Translations under genes and position numbers: made by a program
In this document: one piece after another, positions 1-5,565 of the stretch
Layout: the number at the start of each line of letters is the position of its first letter
How positions within the stretch are numbered: the first letter of the stretch is position 1
Source: Anaerolineales bacterium
GTDB taxonomy: Bacteria > Chloroflexota > Anaerolineae > Anaerolineales > VGOW01
Length of the DNA stretch: 5,565 bases
NCBI GenBank assembly: GCA_919901875.1
Contig: CAKKQG010000088.1
Coordinates: 2,106 to 7,670, forward strand
Direction: 5' to 3'
The notes under the pieces: generated by a model
The model's database searches: none
Told to the model about the DNA's origin: nothing
The model's input: only the letters and a program-made list of their open reading frames with translations

Positions 1-1226
1 AACCACTCCGACATCTTCGTCATGCTGTCGTCCATCGTTTTACTGCGCGCCTTGTGCCCACTCTTGGGCGTGCGGATCGCCGCCACTGTTTCGCGCGCCG
101 CCCACTTGAGCAAGCCCACACTGGTCGCAAACTGCGGTCCTTTAAGCATGTCTGTAAGCCCGCGCAAATTTTCGGGGGCGGCTACACGCGCCGGAAGATT
201 CAAAGTTTCACTTGCCACCAAACGGATTTGGGGCAGTAAGGCGGTGCCACCGGTGATCACAATGCCCGCCGGCAAGAGTCCGTCGTAGCCTGATCGCTTA
301 ATCTCTTGCAGCACGAGATTAAAAATTTCCTCGACGCGCGCTTCGGTGATCATCGCCAAATCTTTTTTACTCACCTGCACCGGCTTCTCTTCACCAAACG
401 GTTTCACCGAAAACGTATCGGCGGCGTCAATGTCGCGTGATCGCGCCGAACCATAATCAATTTTAATTTTCTCTGCCACATCGGCCGGCAAACGCAAGCC
501 GTGCGCGATGTCACTGGTGATGTGATTGCCGCCCACCGACAGGACGGTGGTGTGCCACACGTTGCCTTCGATGTAAATTGCCAAATCGGTTGTGCCGCCG
601 CCGATGTCGCACACCACGCAGCCCATCTCGCGCTCGGTATCGGTCAGAACAACTTCGGCAGAGGCGAGTGGATTCAAAACGTACGCTTCCACTTGCACGC
701 CCGCGCTCTCCACACACTTAGTAAGGTTCTGAACAGAAGTCGCCGCCGCCGTGACGATGTGTGCTTCAACTTCTAAGCGAAAGCCGTGCATCCCAATCGG
801 CGAGCGCACACCCTCTTGCGAGTCAACGGTGAAGCCGCGCGGCACGACGTGCAGCACTTCGCGGTTATGCGGAATGGCAATCGCTTGCGCCGCATCTAAC
901 GCGCGATCAATATCATCTTGATCAATGCCGCGCTGTCCCGAAATTCCAACTACGCCTCGACTGTTAATAGAGGCAACGTGCGACCCGGCCAGACTCACAA
1001 ACGCTTGCCCGATCTCCAATCCCGAAGATCGTTCCGCTTTTTCAACCGCCGCGCGGATCGCCCCGCCTGCCTCATCCACGTTAATGACCACGCCCTTGCG
1101 CATCCCGCGCGCAGGTTCGAGCCCTACGCCGATGATCTCGAAATCGGTCTCACTGACCATCTCGGCGACCAATGCGCAGACTTTTGTGGTTCCAACATCA
1201 ATCGCGGTTAATAACGGTGCATCCAT
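1..1226 (-). CDS. ftsA: Cell division protein FtsA, actin-like membrane tether of FtsZ (3' end cut by window edge)
   Basis: FtsA is an actin-family ATPase on the inner face of the membrane. It anchors FtsZ filaments and recruits later divisome proteins. I translated the minus strand from the ATG at 1226-1224: 408 codons stay open to the window edge with no stop. Family signatures are the phosphate-1 loop IDVGTTKV (residues 9-16), the phosphate-2 loop DIGGGTTDLA (207-216) and the adenosine motif GIVITGGTALLPQ (321-333). The FtsA-specific 1C subdomain should occupy roughly 83-160. The usual FtsA length is about 410-440, so only the end is missing. The visible tail (after about residue 385) is a polar linker leading into MTKMSEW, which looks like the start of the membrane-binding amphipathic helix. 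The start is firm because the codon directly before the ATG is an in-frame TAA. No Shine-Dalgarno sequence is visible; a 7-bp repeat array occupies the leader. It follows ftsQ by 67 bp. Confidence 0.97.
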   Translation of the reverse strand, partial: MDAPLLTAIDVGTTKVCALVAEMVSETDFEIIGVGLEPARGMRKGVVINVDEAGGAIRAAVEKAERSSGLEIGQAFVSLAGSHVASINSRGVVGISGQRGIDQDDIDRALDAAQAIAIPHNREVLHVVPRGFTVDSQEGVRSPIGMHGFRLEVEAHIVTAAATSVQNLTKCVESAGVQVEAYVLNPLASAEVVLTDTEREMGCVVCDIGGGTTDLAIYIEGNVWHTTVLSVGGNHITSDIAHGLRLPADVAEKIKIDYGSARSRDIDAADTFSVKPFGEEKPVQVSKKDLAMITEARVEEIFNLVLQEIKRSGYDGLLPAGIVITGGTALLPQIRLVASETLNLPARVAAPENLRGLTDMLKGPQFATSVGLLKWAARETVAAIRTPKSGHKARSKTMDDSMTKMSEW

Positions 1227-1230
1227 TTAG

Positions 1231-1300
1231 CGTATTGCTTATCGCGTATCGCTTATCGCGTATGGCTATCCGCCATTCGCCATCTGCTATTCGCTATTTG
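1231..1300. repeat. Degenerate 7-bp tandem repeat filling the ftsQ-ftsA spacer
   Basis: Ten heptads follow each other in perfect register. On the plus strand they are cgtattg, cttatcg, cgtatcg, cttatcg, cgtatgg, ctatccg, ccattcg, ccatctg, ctattcg, ctatttg. Every unit begins with C and ends with G. The first five carry TA at positions 3-4 and the last five carry AT, so the array is two blocks of five. In the first block the units alternate, giving a 14-bp super-period: 1231-1244 and 1245-1258 differ at one base only. The array overlaps the ftsQ stop codon (1294-1296, inside the last unit) and ends 4 bp before the ftsA ATG. It leaves no room for a Shine-Dalgarno sequence. Function is unknown. 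Heptameric short tandem repeats are known between cyanobacterial genes, but I do not claim a relation. Confidence 0.9.
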
Positions 1301-2247
1301 CGGTAATAAGGCGCGTCCTTGCTCACTACGCTGATCATCGTCGGCTTCACACCGCGCGCGACCAAGTTCGCCACCAACGTTTCATATACTGCCAGTTTCA
1401 TTTCCATATCTGTCCCGACGCCAAAATATCCGCGCCAGTTTCGACCATCTTGATAAGACAGACCATTAACAGCGTCATAGTGTAGCAGTTCTATGTTTTG
1501 GCGCAACTGCTTCAACTGCAGCGCGCCTTGAATTGCATTAACCGGAATGCGAGAATTTGCGGCAAGCGGCAGTGTGGCATCATCTACCACAATGGGGATG
1601 ATGTTTGGATTCTGCCCGCGCGCCGGAAAGGTGATGCCGTCTTTATCCACCCACACCGTCTGCCCACCCTGCGACCAGACCAACACCGGCTCGTTCTCTG
1701 TCACTTGTATATAAATATCATTCGTCCAGTGCGCTTCAACAACCGCCGTTTTAATTCCGGGGATGGTTTGCACTTTCTCCTGCACTTGATCCAGATCGAG
1801 CCACAACACATTCAATCCGGCGACGCCGGACAAACGATAAATTTCATCACCCGGAATGTTTTTCGATCCGGCAAGGCTGATCGAGTTGATGTAATAATCG
1901 GGCGACGACATGAGATGCAACAAGAACGCACTCAACACCACGACAATCGAGAAGCTCACCGTGCGCCAACTCAATGGCAAATTGGGAATCGCTAAACCGC
2001 CGGTGTGCATCGTGTGTGGTTGAGCGATTGCCGAATCCCAACGCCGCCGCGTGGGGCGATAAGCCGCCGTGCGGCGCGGCGTGCGAACCTGTTGAGTCGG
2101 CAGCACCTCTTCGACCACGCTGCGAATCTGGCTCACCACCTTCTTCGCCGAAGGCGGGCGCGCAGACGACTCTTGTTGTTTGCGTTTGGCGCGAACCGCC
2201 TCGGCGCGTGATGTCGTTTCTTCTTTATTGGAGCGGCGTGTGATCAT
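1294..2247 (-). CDS. ftsQ: Cell division protein FtsQ/DivIB, single-pass divisome protein with POTRA domain
   Basis: FtsQ (DivIB) is a bitopic membrane protein that, with FtsL and FtsB, links the cytoplasmic divisome to septal wall synthesis. The 317-residue product shows the family layout. It has a long cytoplasmic tail rich in Arg and Lys (1-94), one membrane segment (about 95-113, core SFSIVVVLSAFLLHLM), a POTRA domain (about 118-190, beginning YYINSISLAGSKNIPGDEIY and ending in the ITENEPV-like stretch QVTENEPVLVW), then the extracytoplasmic FtsQ domain. That domain ends in the family pattern FGVGTDMEMKL (275-285) and DAPYYRK at the C-terminus. The tail is long for the family, where many members have about 20-50 residues before the membrane segment. 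The ATG overlaps the ddl stop as ATGA (4-bp overlap), and a good ribosome binding site precedes it, so start and coupling to ddl are well supported. Sequence conservation in this family is low; the call rests on architecture plus position between ddl and ftsA. Confidence 0.94.
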   Translation of the reverse strand: MITRRSNKEETTSRAEAVRAKRKQQESSARPPSAKKVVSQIRSVVEEVLPTQQVRTPRRTAAYRPTRRRWDSAIAQPHTMHTGGLAIPNLPLSWRTVSFSIVVVLSAFLLHLMSSPDYYINSISLAGSKNIPGDEIYRLSGVAGLNVLWLDLDQVQEKVQTIPGIKTAVVEAHWTNDIYIQVTENEPVLVWSQGGQTVWVDKDGITFPARGQNPNIIPIVVDDATLPLAANSRIPVNAIQGALQLKQLRQNIELLHYDAVNGLSYQDGRNWRGYFGVGTDMEMKLAVYETLVANLVARGVKPTMISVVSKDAPYYRK

Positions 2248-3383
2248 CGCTTGACCTCATACACTCGTTGTGTTGCGTCTTTCTCGGCTTGTCGTTCTAT
2301 CGCTAACTCAATTAATCTATCAATCAGTTCGCTGTAACTCATCCCGCTTGCTTCCCAAAGTTTTGGATACATACTTATTTCAGTGAAGCCGGGAATGGTG
2401 TTGATCTCGCTGACATACAACTCATTCGTTTTGCGATCCATCAAAAAATCTACTCGCGCCATGCCACAAGCGTCAATCGCTTTGAACGTCGCCACGGCAA
2501 TTTCTTGTGCGCGTTTCGTTGTGGCTCCGTCTAACGGCGCGGGGATCCGCAATTCCGAATCGCCGTCAATATATTTCGCGTTGTAATCGTAAAACTCTTT
2601 CTTCGGCACGACCTCGCCCGGCACAGAAGCGATTGGCTCATCGTTGCCCAACACGCTCACTTCGATCTCACGGGCATCAATGCCCTGCTCGATCAAAATT
2701 TTTCGATCCCACTTCGCCGATTCTCTCAACGCATCTGGCATTTCACTTTTGTTGTGTGCCTTCACCACGCCCACCGACGATCCCAAATTCGCGGGCTTGG
2801 CAAACATCGGGTAACCGAACTGCGCTTCACATTTCGCAATCACCCCTTGCACATCACGCTCAACTTCACTCCGCAAGGCGATGACATACTTCGGCGTCGG
2901 AATATCGTGCGCTTTCATCACCGATTTAAAAACCGCTTTGTCCATCCCCACCGCCGAACCCACAACGCCCGCGCCCACGTAAGGGATGTCGGCGAGTTCG
3001 AGAAGACCTTGCACCGTGCCATCTTCGCCAAACGTTCCATGAAGGAGAGGGAAGATCACATCGAGCTCGGTCATGGATGATAAGGTGACGCCGCCGTCGC
3101 CTGCCTCACCGGCGACGGCGTTAGCCTTCACTTGCATCAACGCGCGGTGCTGCGGTTCACCGAGCAAGGCGGCTTCACTGGCGTCGGCGATGTCCCCTGA
3201 GGTGAGATGCTTCATCGTGTCATCACCGGCGATCCACTTCCCTTCTTTCGTGATGCCGATCAGCGTCACCTCATATTTATCTTTGTTAATCGCCTTCATC
3301 ACCGAACGCGCCGACATGAGAGAGACTTCATGCTCGCCGCTTCGCCCGCCGAAGATGAGACCGACTCTGATCTTGTGAGTCAC
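2244..3383 (-). CDS. ddl: D-alanine--D-alanine ligase
   Basis: This ATP-grasp enzyme joins two D-alanines in the cytoplasm; the dipeptide is then added to the UDP-MurNAc tripeptide by MurF. From the GTG at 3383-3381 the product is 379 residues, near the 350-370 of the longer (DdlA-like) group. Visible motifs are GGRSGEHEVSL (12-22, with the conserved N-terminal Glu at 17), HGTFGEDGTVQG (115-126), AKPANLGSSVGV (195-206, the catalytic Ser loop), EFYDYNAKY (263-271, omega loop), ARVDFLMD (309-316) and SEINTIPGFTEISMYPKLW (325-343, metal and substrate binding). Tyr 271 in the omega loop fits a D-Ala-D-Ala rather than a D-Ala-D-Lac ligase, where Phe is known. The frame stays open upstream to 3500, but that extension translates the hairpin spacer and the end of murB; family homology starts at THKIRVGLIFGG, so the GTG is preferred. 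No Shine-Dalgarno sequence is seen before it. The stop overlaps the ftsQ start by 4 bp. Confidence 0.96.
   Translation of the reverse strand: MTHKIRVGLIFGGRSGEHEVSLMSARSVMKAINKDKYEVTLIGITKEGKWIAGDDTMKHLTSGDIADASEAALLGEPQHRALMQVKANAVAGEAGDGGVTLSSMTELDVIFPLLHGTFGEDGTVQGLLELADIPYVGAGVVGSAVGMDKAVFKSVMKAHDIPTPKYVIALRSEVERDVQGVIAKCEAQFGYPMFAKPANLGSSVGVVKAHNKSEMPDALRESAKWDRKILIEQGIDAREIEVSVLGNDEPIASVPGEVVPKKEFYDYNAKYIDGDSELRIPAPLDGATTKRAQEIAVATFKAIDACGMARVDFLMDRKTNELYVSEINTIPGFTEISMYPKLWEASGMSYSELIDRLIELAIERQAEKDATQRVYEVKR
2254..2258 (-). promoter_or_regulatory. Ribosome binding site of ftsQ
   Basis: The minus strand reads GAGGT six bases before the ftsQ ATG, inside the last codons of ddl. It is the only convincing Shine-Dalgarno sequence before any of the four starts in the window, and it fixes the ftsQ start at 2247. 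Confidence 0.75.
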
Positions 3384-3392
3384 GTTTAATCG

Positions 3393-3456
3393 TGAAGGGG
3401 ATGAAAGGGTGAAGGGGGTGAATCGTTCATCCCCTTCATCCCGTTCAACCCTTTCA
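3393..3456 (-). repeat. Large imperfect hairpin with 9-bp-repeat arms in the murB-ddl spacer
   Basis: Read on the coding (minus) strand, the 5' arm (3456-3426) is three 9-mers plus TGAA: TGAAAGGGT, TGAACGGGA, TGAAGGGGA. The 3' arm (3422-3393) is the inverted counterpart, made of TTCACCCCC, TTCACCCT, TTCATCCCC and TTCA. By my alignment 26 of 31 positions pair as Watson-Crick, with four mismatches and one bulged base, around a three-base loop CGA (3425-3423). The first TGA of the 5' arm is the murB stop codon. The 3' arm ends nine bases before the ddl GTG, so the structure covers the place of a ribosome binding site. There is no run of T after it and it lies inside an operon, so it does not look like an intrinsic terminator. 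Function is unknown. Confidence 0.88.
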
Positions 3457-4386
3457 GCATTGTCCGCCCCATTCTCCAACAAGCTCAATCTCCAGTTCAA
3501 GGTTCACACCAAACTTCTCGCGCACTTTGCTTTGGGCTAAAGCGATGAGCGAATACACATCGTGCGCTTTGGCGTTGCCCAAGTTGACGAAGAAATTCGC
3601 ATGGATCGGAGAAATTTCTGCTTTGCCGATCACCACGCCTTTGAGTCCTGCCGCTTCGATCAATCGTCCGGCATGATCGTCTTTGGGATTCTTGAACATG
3701 GAGCCGATGCTCGCGCCCGGCGGCTGTGTGCGTTTGCGATGTGTAATGAAAGTTTCAACCTTCTCCTGCAAAACTTTCGGATCGTCGCGTTTCAACTCGA
3801 ACTCTGCCGCAAGAATGATGCCAGCTTCGCCGCGCTTCAATGCCGAGGAGCGATAGGCAAATTGCAAATCTTTTAAAGTCCAATCCCGCACATCCCCATT
3901 ACTTTGCAAGATCGTTGCCATTCGCAGAGTCGCCGCAATGTCCGATCCGTGCGCGCCCGCGTTGCCAAAGACCGCGCCGCCAACTGTGCCCGGAACGGTT
4001 GCCGCCCATTCGAGTCCCGCCGCGCCGCGCAACATACATTGCCGCGCCAGAGTCGGCAGCCCCGCGCCGGATTCGGCACGCACGATGAAGCGATTGCCTT
4101 CTTCGGTGATCGAAACTAATCGCGCCCGATTCTGAATCACCAAGCCGCGATAGCCCCAATCGGAAACTAAAATGTTCGACCCCGCGCCGAGTATGAAGTG
4201 GTTGAGTCCGAAGTGCCGCGCTTGCTTCACCGCATTCGCCAACTCATCGGCGGTGTCAACGGCGATAAAGTAATCGGCGGGTCCGCCGATACGCGACGAA
4301 GTGTAACGACTCAACAGATCGCCTTCGCGCAGCTTGTCGCCGAATACCGCGCGCAACGCGCTCGACGTGGAAGGCGTGCTGCTCAT
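3454..4386 (-). CDS. murB: UDP-N-acetylenolpyruvoylglucosamine reductase MurB
   Basis: MurB is the cytoplasmic FAD enzyme that uses NADPH to reduce UDP-GlcNAc-enolpyruvate to UDP-MurNAc, the substrate of MurC next to it. From the ATG at 4386 the product is 310 residues, usual for the shorter type II MurB. Motifs: SRYTSSRIGGPADYF (26-40), the FAD-binding GAGSNILVSD (67-76), VPGTVGGAVFGNAGAHG (131-147), FAYRSS (176-181, with the conserved Arg 179), GASIGSMFKNP (224-234, with the proton-donor Ser 229), IHANFFVNLGNA (261-272) and the C-terminal LELEIELVGEW (296-306), which carries the conserved Glu. Start choice is the weak point: the frame is open to an ATG at 4470, inside murC. I prefer 4386 because it lies four bases after the murC stop and gives the family length. 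Neither start has a good Shine-Dalgarno sequence. The stop TGA is the first triplet of the hairpin before ddl. Confidence 0.95.
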   Translation of the reverse strand: MSSTPSTSSALRAVFGDKLREGDLLSRYTSSRIGGPADYFIAVDTADELANAVKQARHFGLNHFILGAGSNILVSDWGYRGLVIQNRARLVSITEEGNRFIVRAESGAGLPTLARQCMLRGAAGLEWAATVPGTVGGAVFGNAGAHGSDIAATLRMATILQSNGDVRDWTLKDLQFAYRSSALKRGEAGIILAAEFELKRDDPKVLQEKVETFITHRKRTQPPGASIGSMFKNPKDDHAGRLIEAAGLKGVVIGKAEISPIHANFFVNLGNAKAHDVYSLIALAQSKVREKFGVNLELEIELVGEWGGQC

Positions 4387-4390
4387 ATTG

Positions 4391-5565
4391 TTAGCGACCA
4401 GCAAGTGACGACTGGTCCCCAGCGTGGGCATTTCGTGTGTTGTGAATTGAAATCGAGTTTTGTTCATCATAGCTGCTCAACACTTTCTCCCCAACGGTGT
4501 TGCCGTCACCCGCGCCAAGCGTGATCAGCACATCACCACTTTTTAACTCCGCCAACAATACCGTCCCCGCTTCTGCCAAAGTCGGCACGTAACGCGCGTC
4601 GGCGTGTTTCATCTGCGCCACAATATCTTTGGAACTCACACTCGTATCAAAAGATTCGCGTGAGCGAAAAATATCCGTCACCAAAACATGATCGGCGTCG
4701 CCGAAGCTTGAGGCAAATTCCGACAGCAAAATTTTTGTGCGGCTGAAGGTGTGCGGTTGGAACATCGCCCAAATTTTTCGATCACCGAATCGCTTGCGCG
4801 CCGCCGCCAACGTTGCTTTGATCTCTGTCGGGTGATGGGCGTAATCGTCAATCACGGTGACACCGCCGACTTCCCCTTTAACTTCAAACCTGCGACCCAC
4901 GCCCGTGAACTCGGCGAGCGCGTTGCGGGCAATGTTGAAATCCACGCCGAGCAGATCAAGCACGGCAAGAGCGGCTAAACTATTTGAAACATTGTGATTG
5001 CCCGGCAGGCGAGTTCGCACCAAGCCTACGGTCTGCCCGCCGCGCGTCACCACGTAATCACTGCCGCCCGCGCTATTTGCCTGAATGTTTTCGGCTTTCC
5101 ACTCCGCGCCGTTCTTCAAGCCGTACCAAATCACGCGGATATTTTTTTGCGACGCCCACTCCCCTATTTCTTTCGCACCATCATGATCACGACAAACGAT
5201 CAACGCGCCGCTGTTCGGCACGAGTGATGCAAATTTTTCAAACGCGGCACGATACGATTCCACAGTCGGATAACAATCAGGGTGATCGTGTTCAACATTG
5301 GTGATCACGGCGATCTTCGGTTTCAATCCCAAAAACATACCGTCGTATTCATCGGCTTCGATCACAAACGGCGAACCTTTGCCGTGTTTAGCATTCGTGC
5401 CTAAGTTGGTTAATGTGCCACCCACAATAAATGTGGGATCGAGAGCCGCTTGCGTCAGCATGAAGGCGATCATCGCCGTCGTTGTGGTCTTGCCGTGCGT
5501 TCCGGCAATGGCGATCCCCTCTCTGCCTTCCATGAGCGACCCCAAAAAATCGGCGCGCTTCAACA
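4391..5565 (-). CDS. murC: UDP-N-acetylmuramate--L-alanine ligase MurC (5' end cut by window edge)
   Basis: MurC is the cytoplasmic ATP-dependent ligase that adds L-alanine to UDP-MurNAc, the first step of stem-peptide assembly. The first full codon in view is 5563-5561 (TTG, an internal Leu, not a start). About 390 residues are visible; roughly 90-100 residues, the N-terminal UDP-binding domain, are missing. Numbering from the first visible residue, motifs are the P-loop GTHGKTTTT (21-29), EADEYDGMFL (69-78), ITNVEHDHPDCYPT (87-100), LPGNHNVSNSLAAL (186-199), GVGRRFEVKGE (221-231), VIDDYAHHPTEI (237-248), FQPHTFSRT (268-276), DIFRSRESFD (297-306) and LGAGDGNTVGEKV (349-361). MurC usually reads EADESD; the Tyr here also occurs in the related ligase Mpl, but the cluster position favours MurC. 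The last 25 or so residues after the conserved end form a polar tail overlapping the upstream open part of the murB frame. Confidence 0.96.
   Translation of the reverse strand, partial: LKRADFLGSLMEGREGIAIAGTHGKTTTTAMIAFMLTQAALDPTFIVGGTLTNLGTNAKHGKGSPFVIEADEYDGMFLGLKPKIAVITNVEHDHPDCYPTVESYRAAFEKFASLVPNSGALIVCRDHDGAKEIGEWASQKNIRVIWYGLKNGAEWKAENIQANSAGGSDYVVTRGGQTVGLVRTRLPGNHNVSNSLAALAVLDLLGVDFNIARNALAEFTGVGRRFEVKGEVGGVTVIDDYAHHPTEIKATLAAARKRFGDRKIWAMFQPHTFSRTKILLSEFASSFGDADHVLVTDIFRSRESFDTSVSSKDIVAQMKHADARYVPTLAEAGTVLLAELKSGDVLITLGAGDGNTVGEKVLSSYDEQNSISIHNTRNAHAGDQSSLAGR

Noticed and set aside
1231..1300. CRISPR array or transcription-factor iteron array
   Set aside because: The units are 7 bp with no spacers, so it is not CRISPR. 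Units are too degenerate to name a binding protein, and no origin genes are nearby.
1498..1995. 165-codon open frame on the plus strand opposite ftsQ
   Set aside because: It lies wholly antisense to a well-supported ftsQ, its product is low in recognisable motifs and rich in His and Arg as expected of a shadow frame, and no ribosome binding site or promoter supports it.
2507..3080. Plus-strand open frames of 100-125 codons opposite ddl
   Set aside because: They are antisense to conserved Ddl motifs, and their composition (many Arg, His, Pro, Ser) is the usual mirror of a GC-biased gene.
3393..3456. Intrinsic terminator between murB and ddl
   Set aside because: The stem is strong but no T-tract follows on the coding strand (CGATTAAAC), the stem is far longer than usual terminators, and it sits within a cluster whose downstream genes show no promoter.
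5561..5563. TTG at the window edge as the start of murC
   Set aside because: It lies only 20 residues before the P-loop, whereas MurC has a whole N-terminal UDP-binding domain before it. The codon is an internal Leu of a gene cut by the window.
4391..5565. Assignment as Mpl (murein peptide ligase) because of EADEYD
   Set aside because: The gene is directly before murB and ddl in a dcw cluster, and the rest of the motif set (GVGRRFEVKGE, VIDDYAHHPTEI, DIFRSRESFD) fits MurC.

Overview
The window is a stretch of a bacterial division and cell wall (dcw) cluster. All five genes lie on the minus strand, so the transcription order runs from high to low coordinates: murC (5' end missing) - murB - ddl - ftsQ - ftsA (3' end missing). 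The order matches the standard core of the cluster. On that precedent murG would lie upstream of murC and ftsZ downstream of ftsA, but neither is in view.

The organism is a bacterium that makes peptidoglycan, with moderate GC content. My best guess is the phylum Chloroflexota. It rests on the style of the proteins (MurC with an EADEYD motif followed by MFLGL, FtsQ with a long basic cytoplasmic tail) and on the compact murC-murB-ddl-ftsQ-ftsA order. This is inference from memory of the families, not from a search.

Region by region: 1-1226 is FtsA without its last residues. 1227-1293 is a 67-bp spacer made almost entirely of a degenerate 7-bp tandem repeat that runs into the ftsQ stop codon. 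1294-2247 is FtsQ. 2244-3383 is D-Ala-D-Ala ligase, whose stop overlaps the ftsQ start by 4 bp. 3384-3453 is a 70-bp spacer that is almost wholly a large imperfect hairpin with 9-bp-repeat arms, starting at the murB stop codon. 3454-4386 is MurB. 4387-4390 is a 4-nt gap, and 4391-5565 is the C-terminal three quarters or so of MurC. No stretch over 300 bases lacks a gene. I saw no RNA genes, mobile elements, CRISPR arrays or clear promoters and terminators.

Together MurB (UDP-MurNAc formation), MurC (first amino acid of the stem peptide) and Ddl (D-Ala-D-Ala for the peptide end) supply the cytoplasmic peptidoglycan precursor. FtsQ and FtsA belong to the divisome that directs wall synthesis at the septum. 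The genes themselves are ordinary. The unusual content is in the two repeat-built spacers, which sit where ribosome binding sites for ddl and ftsA would be expected.
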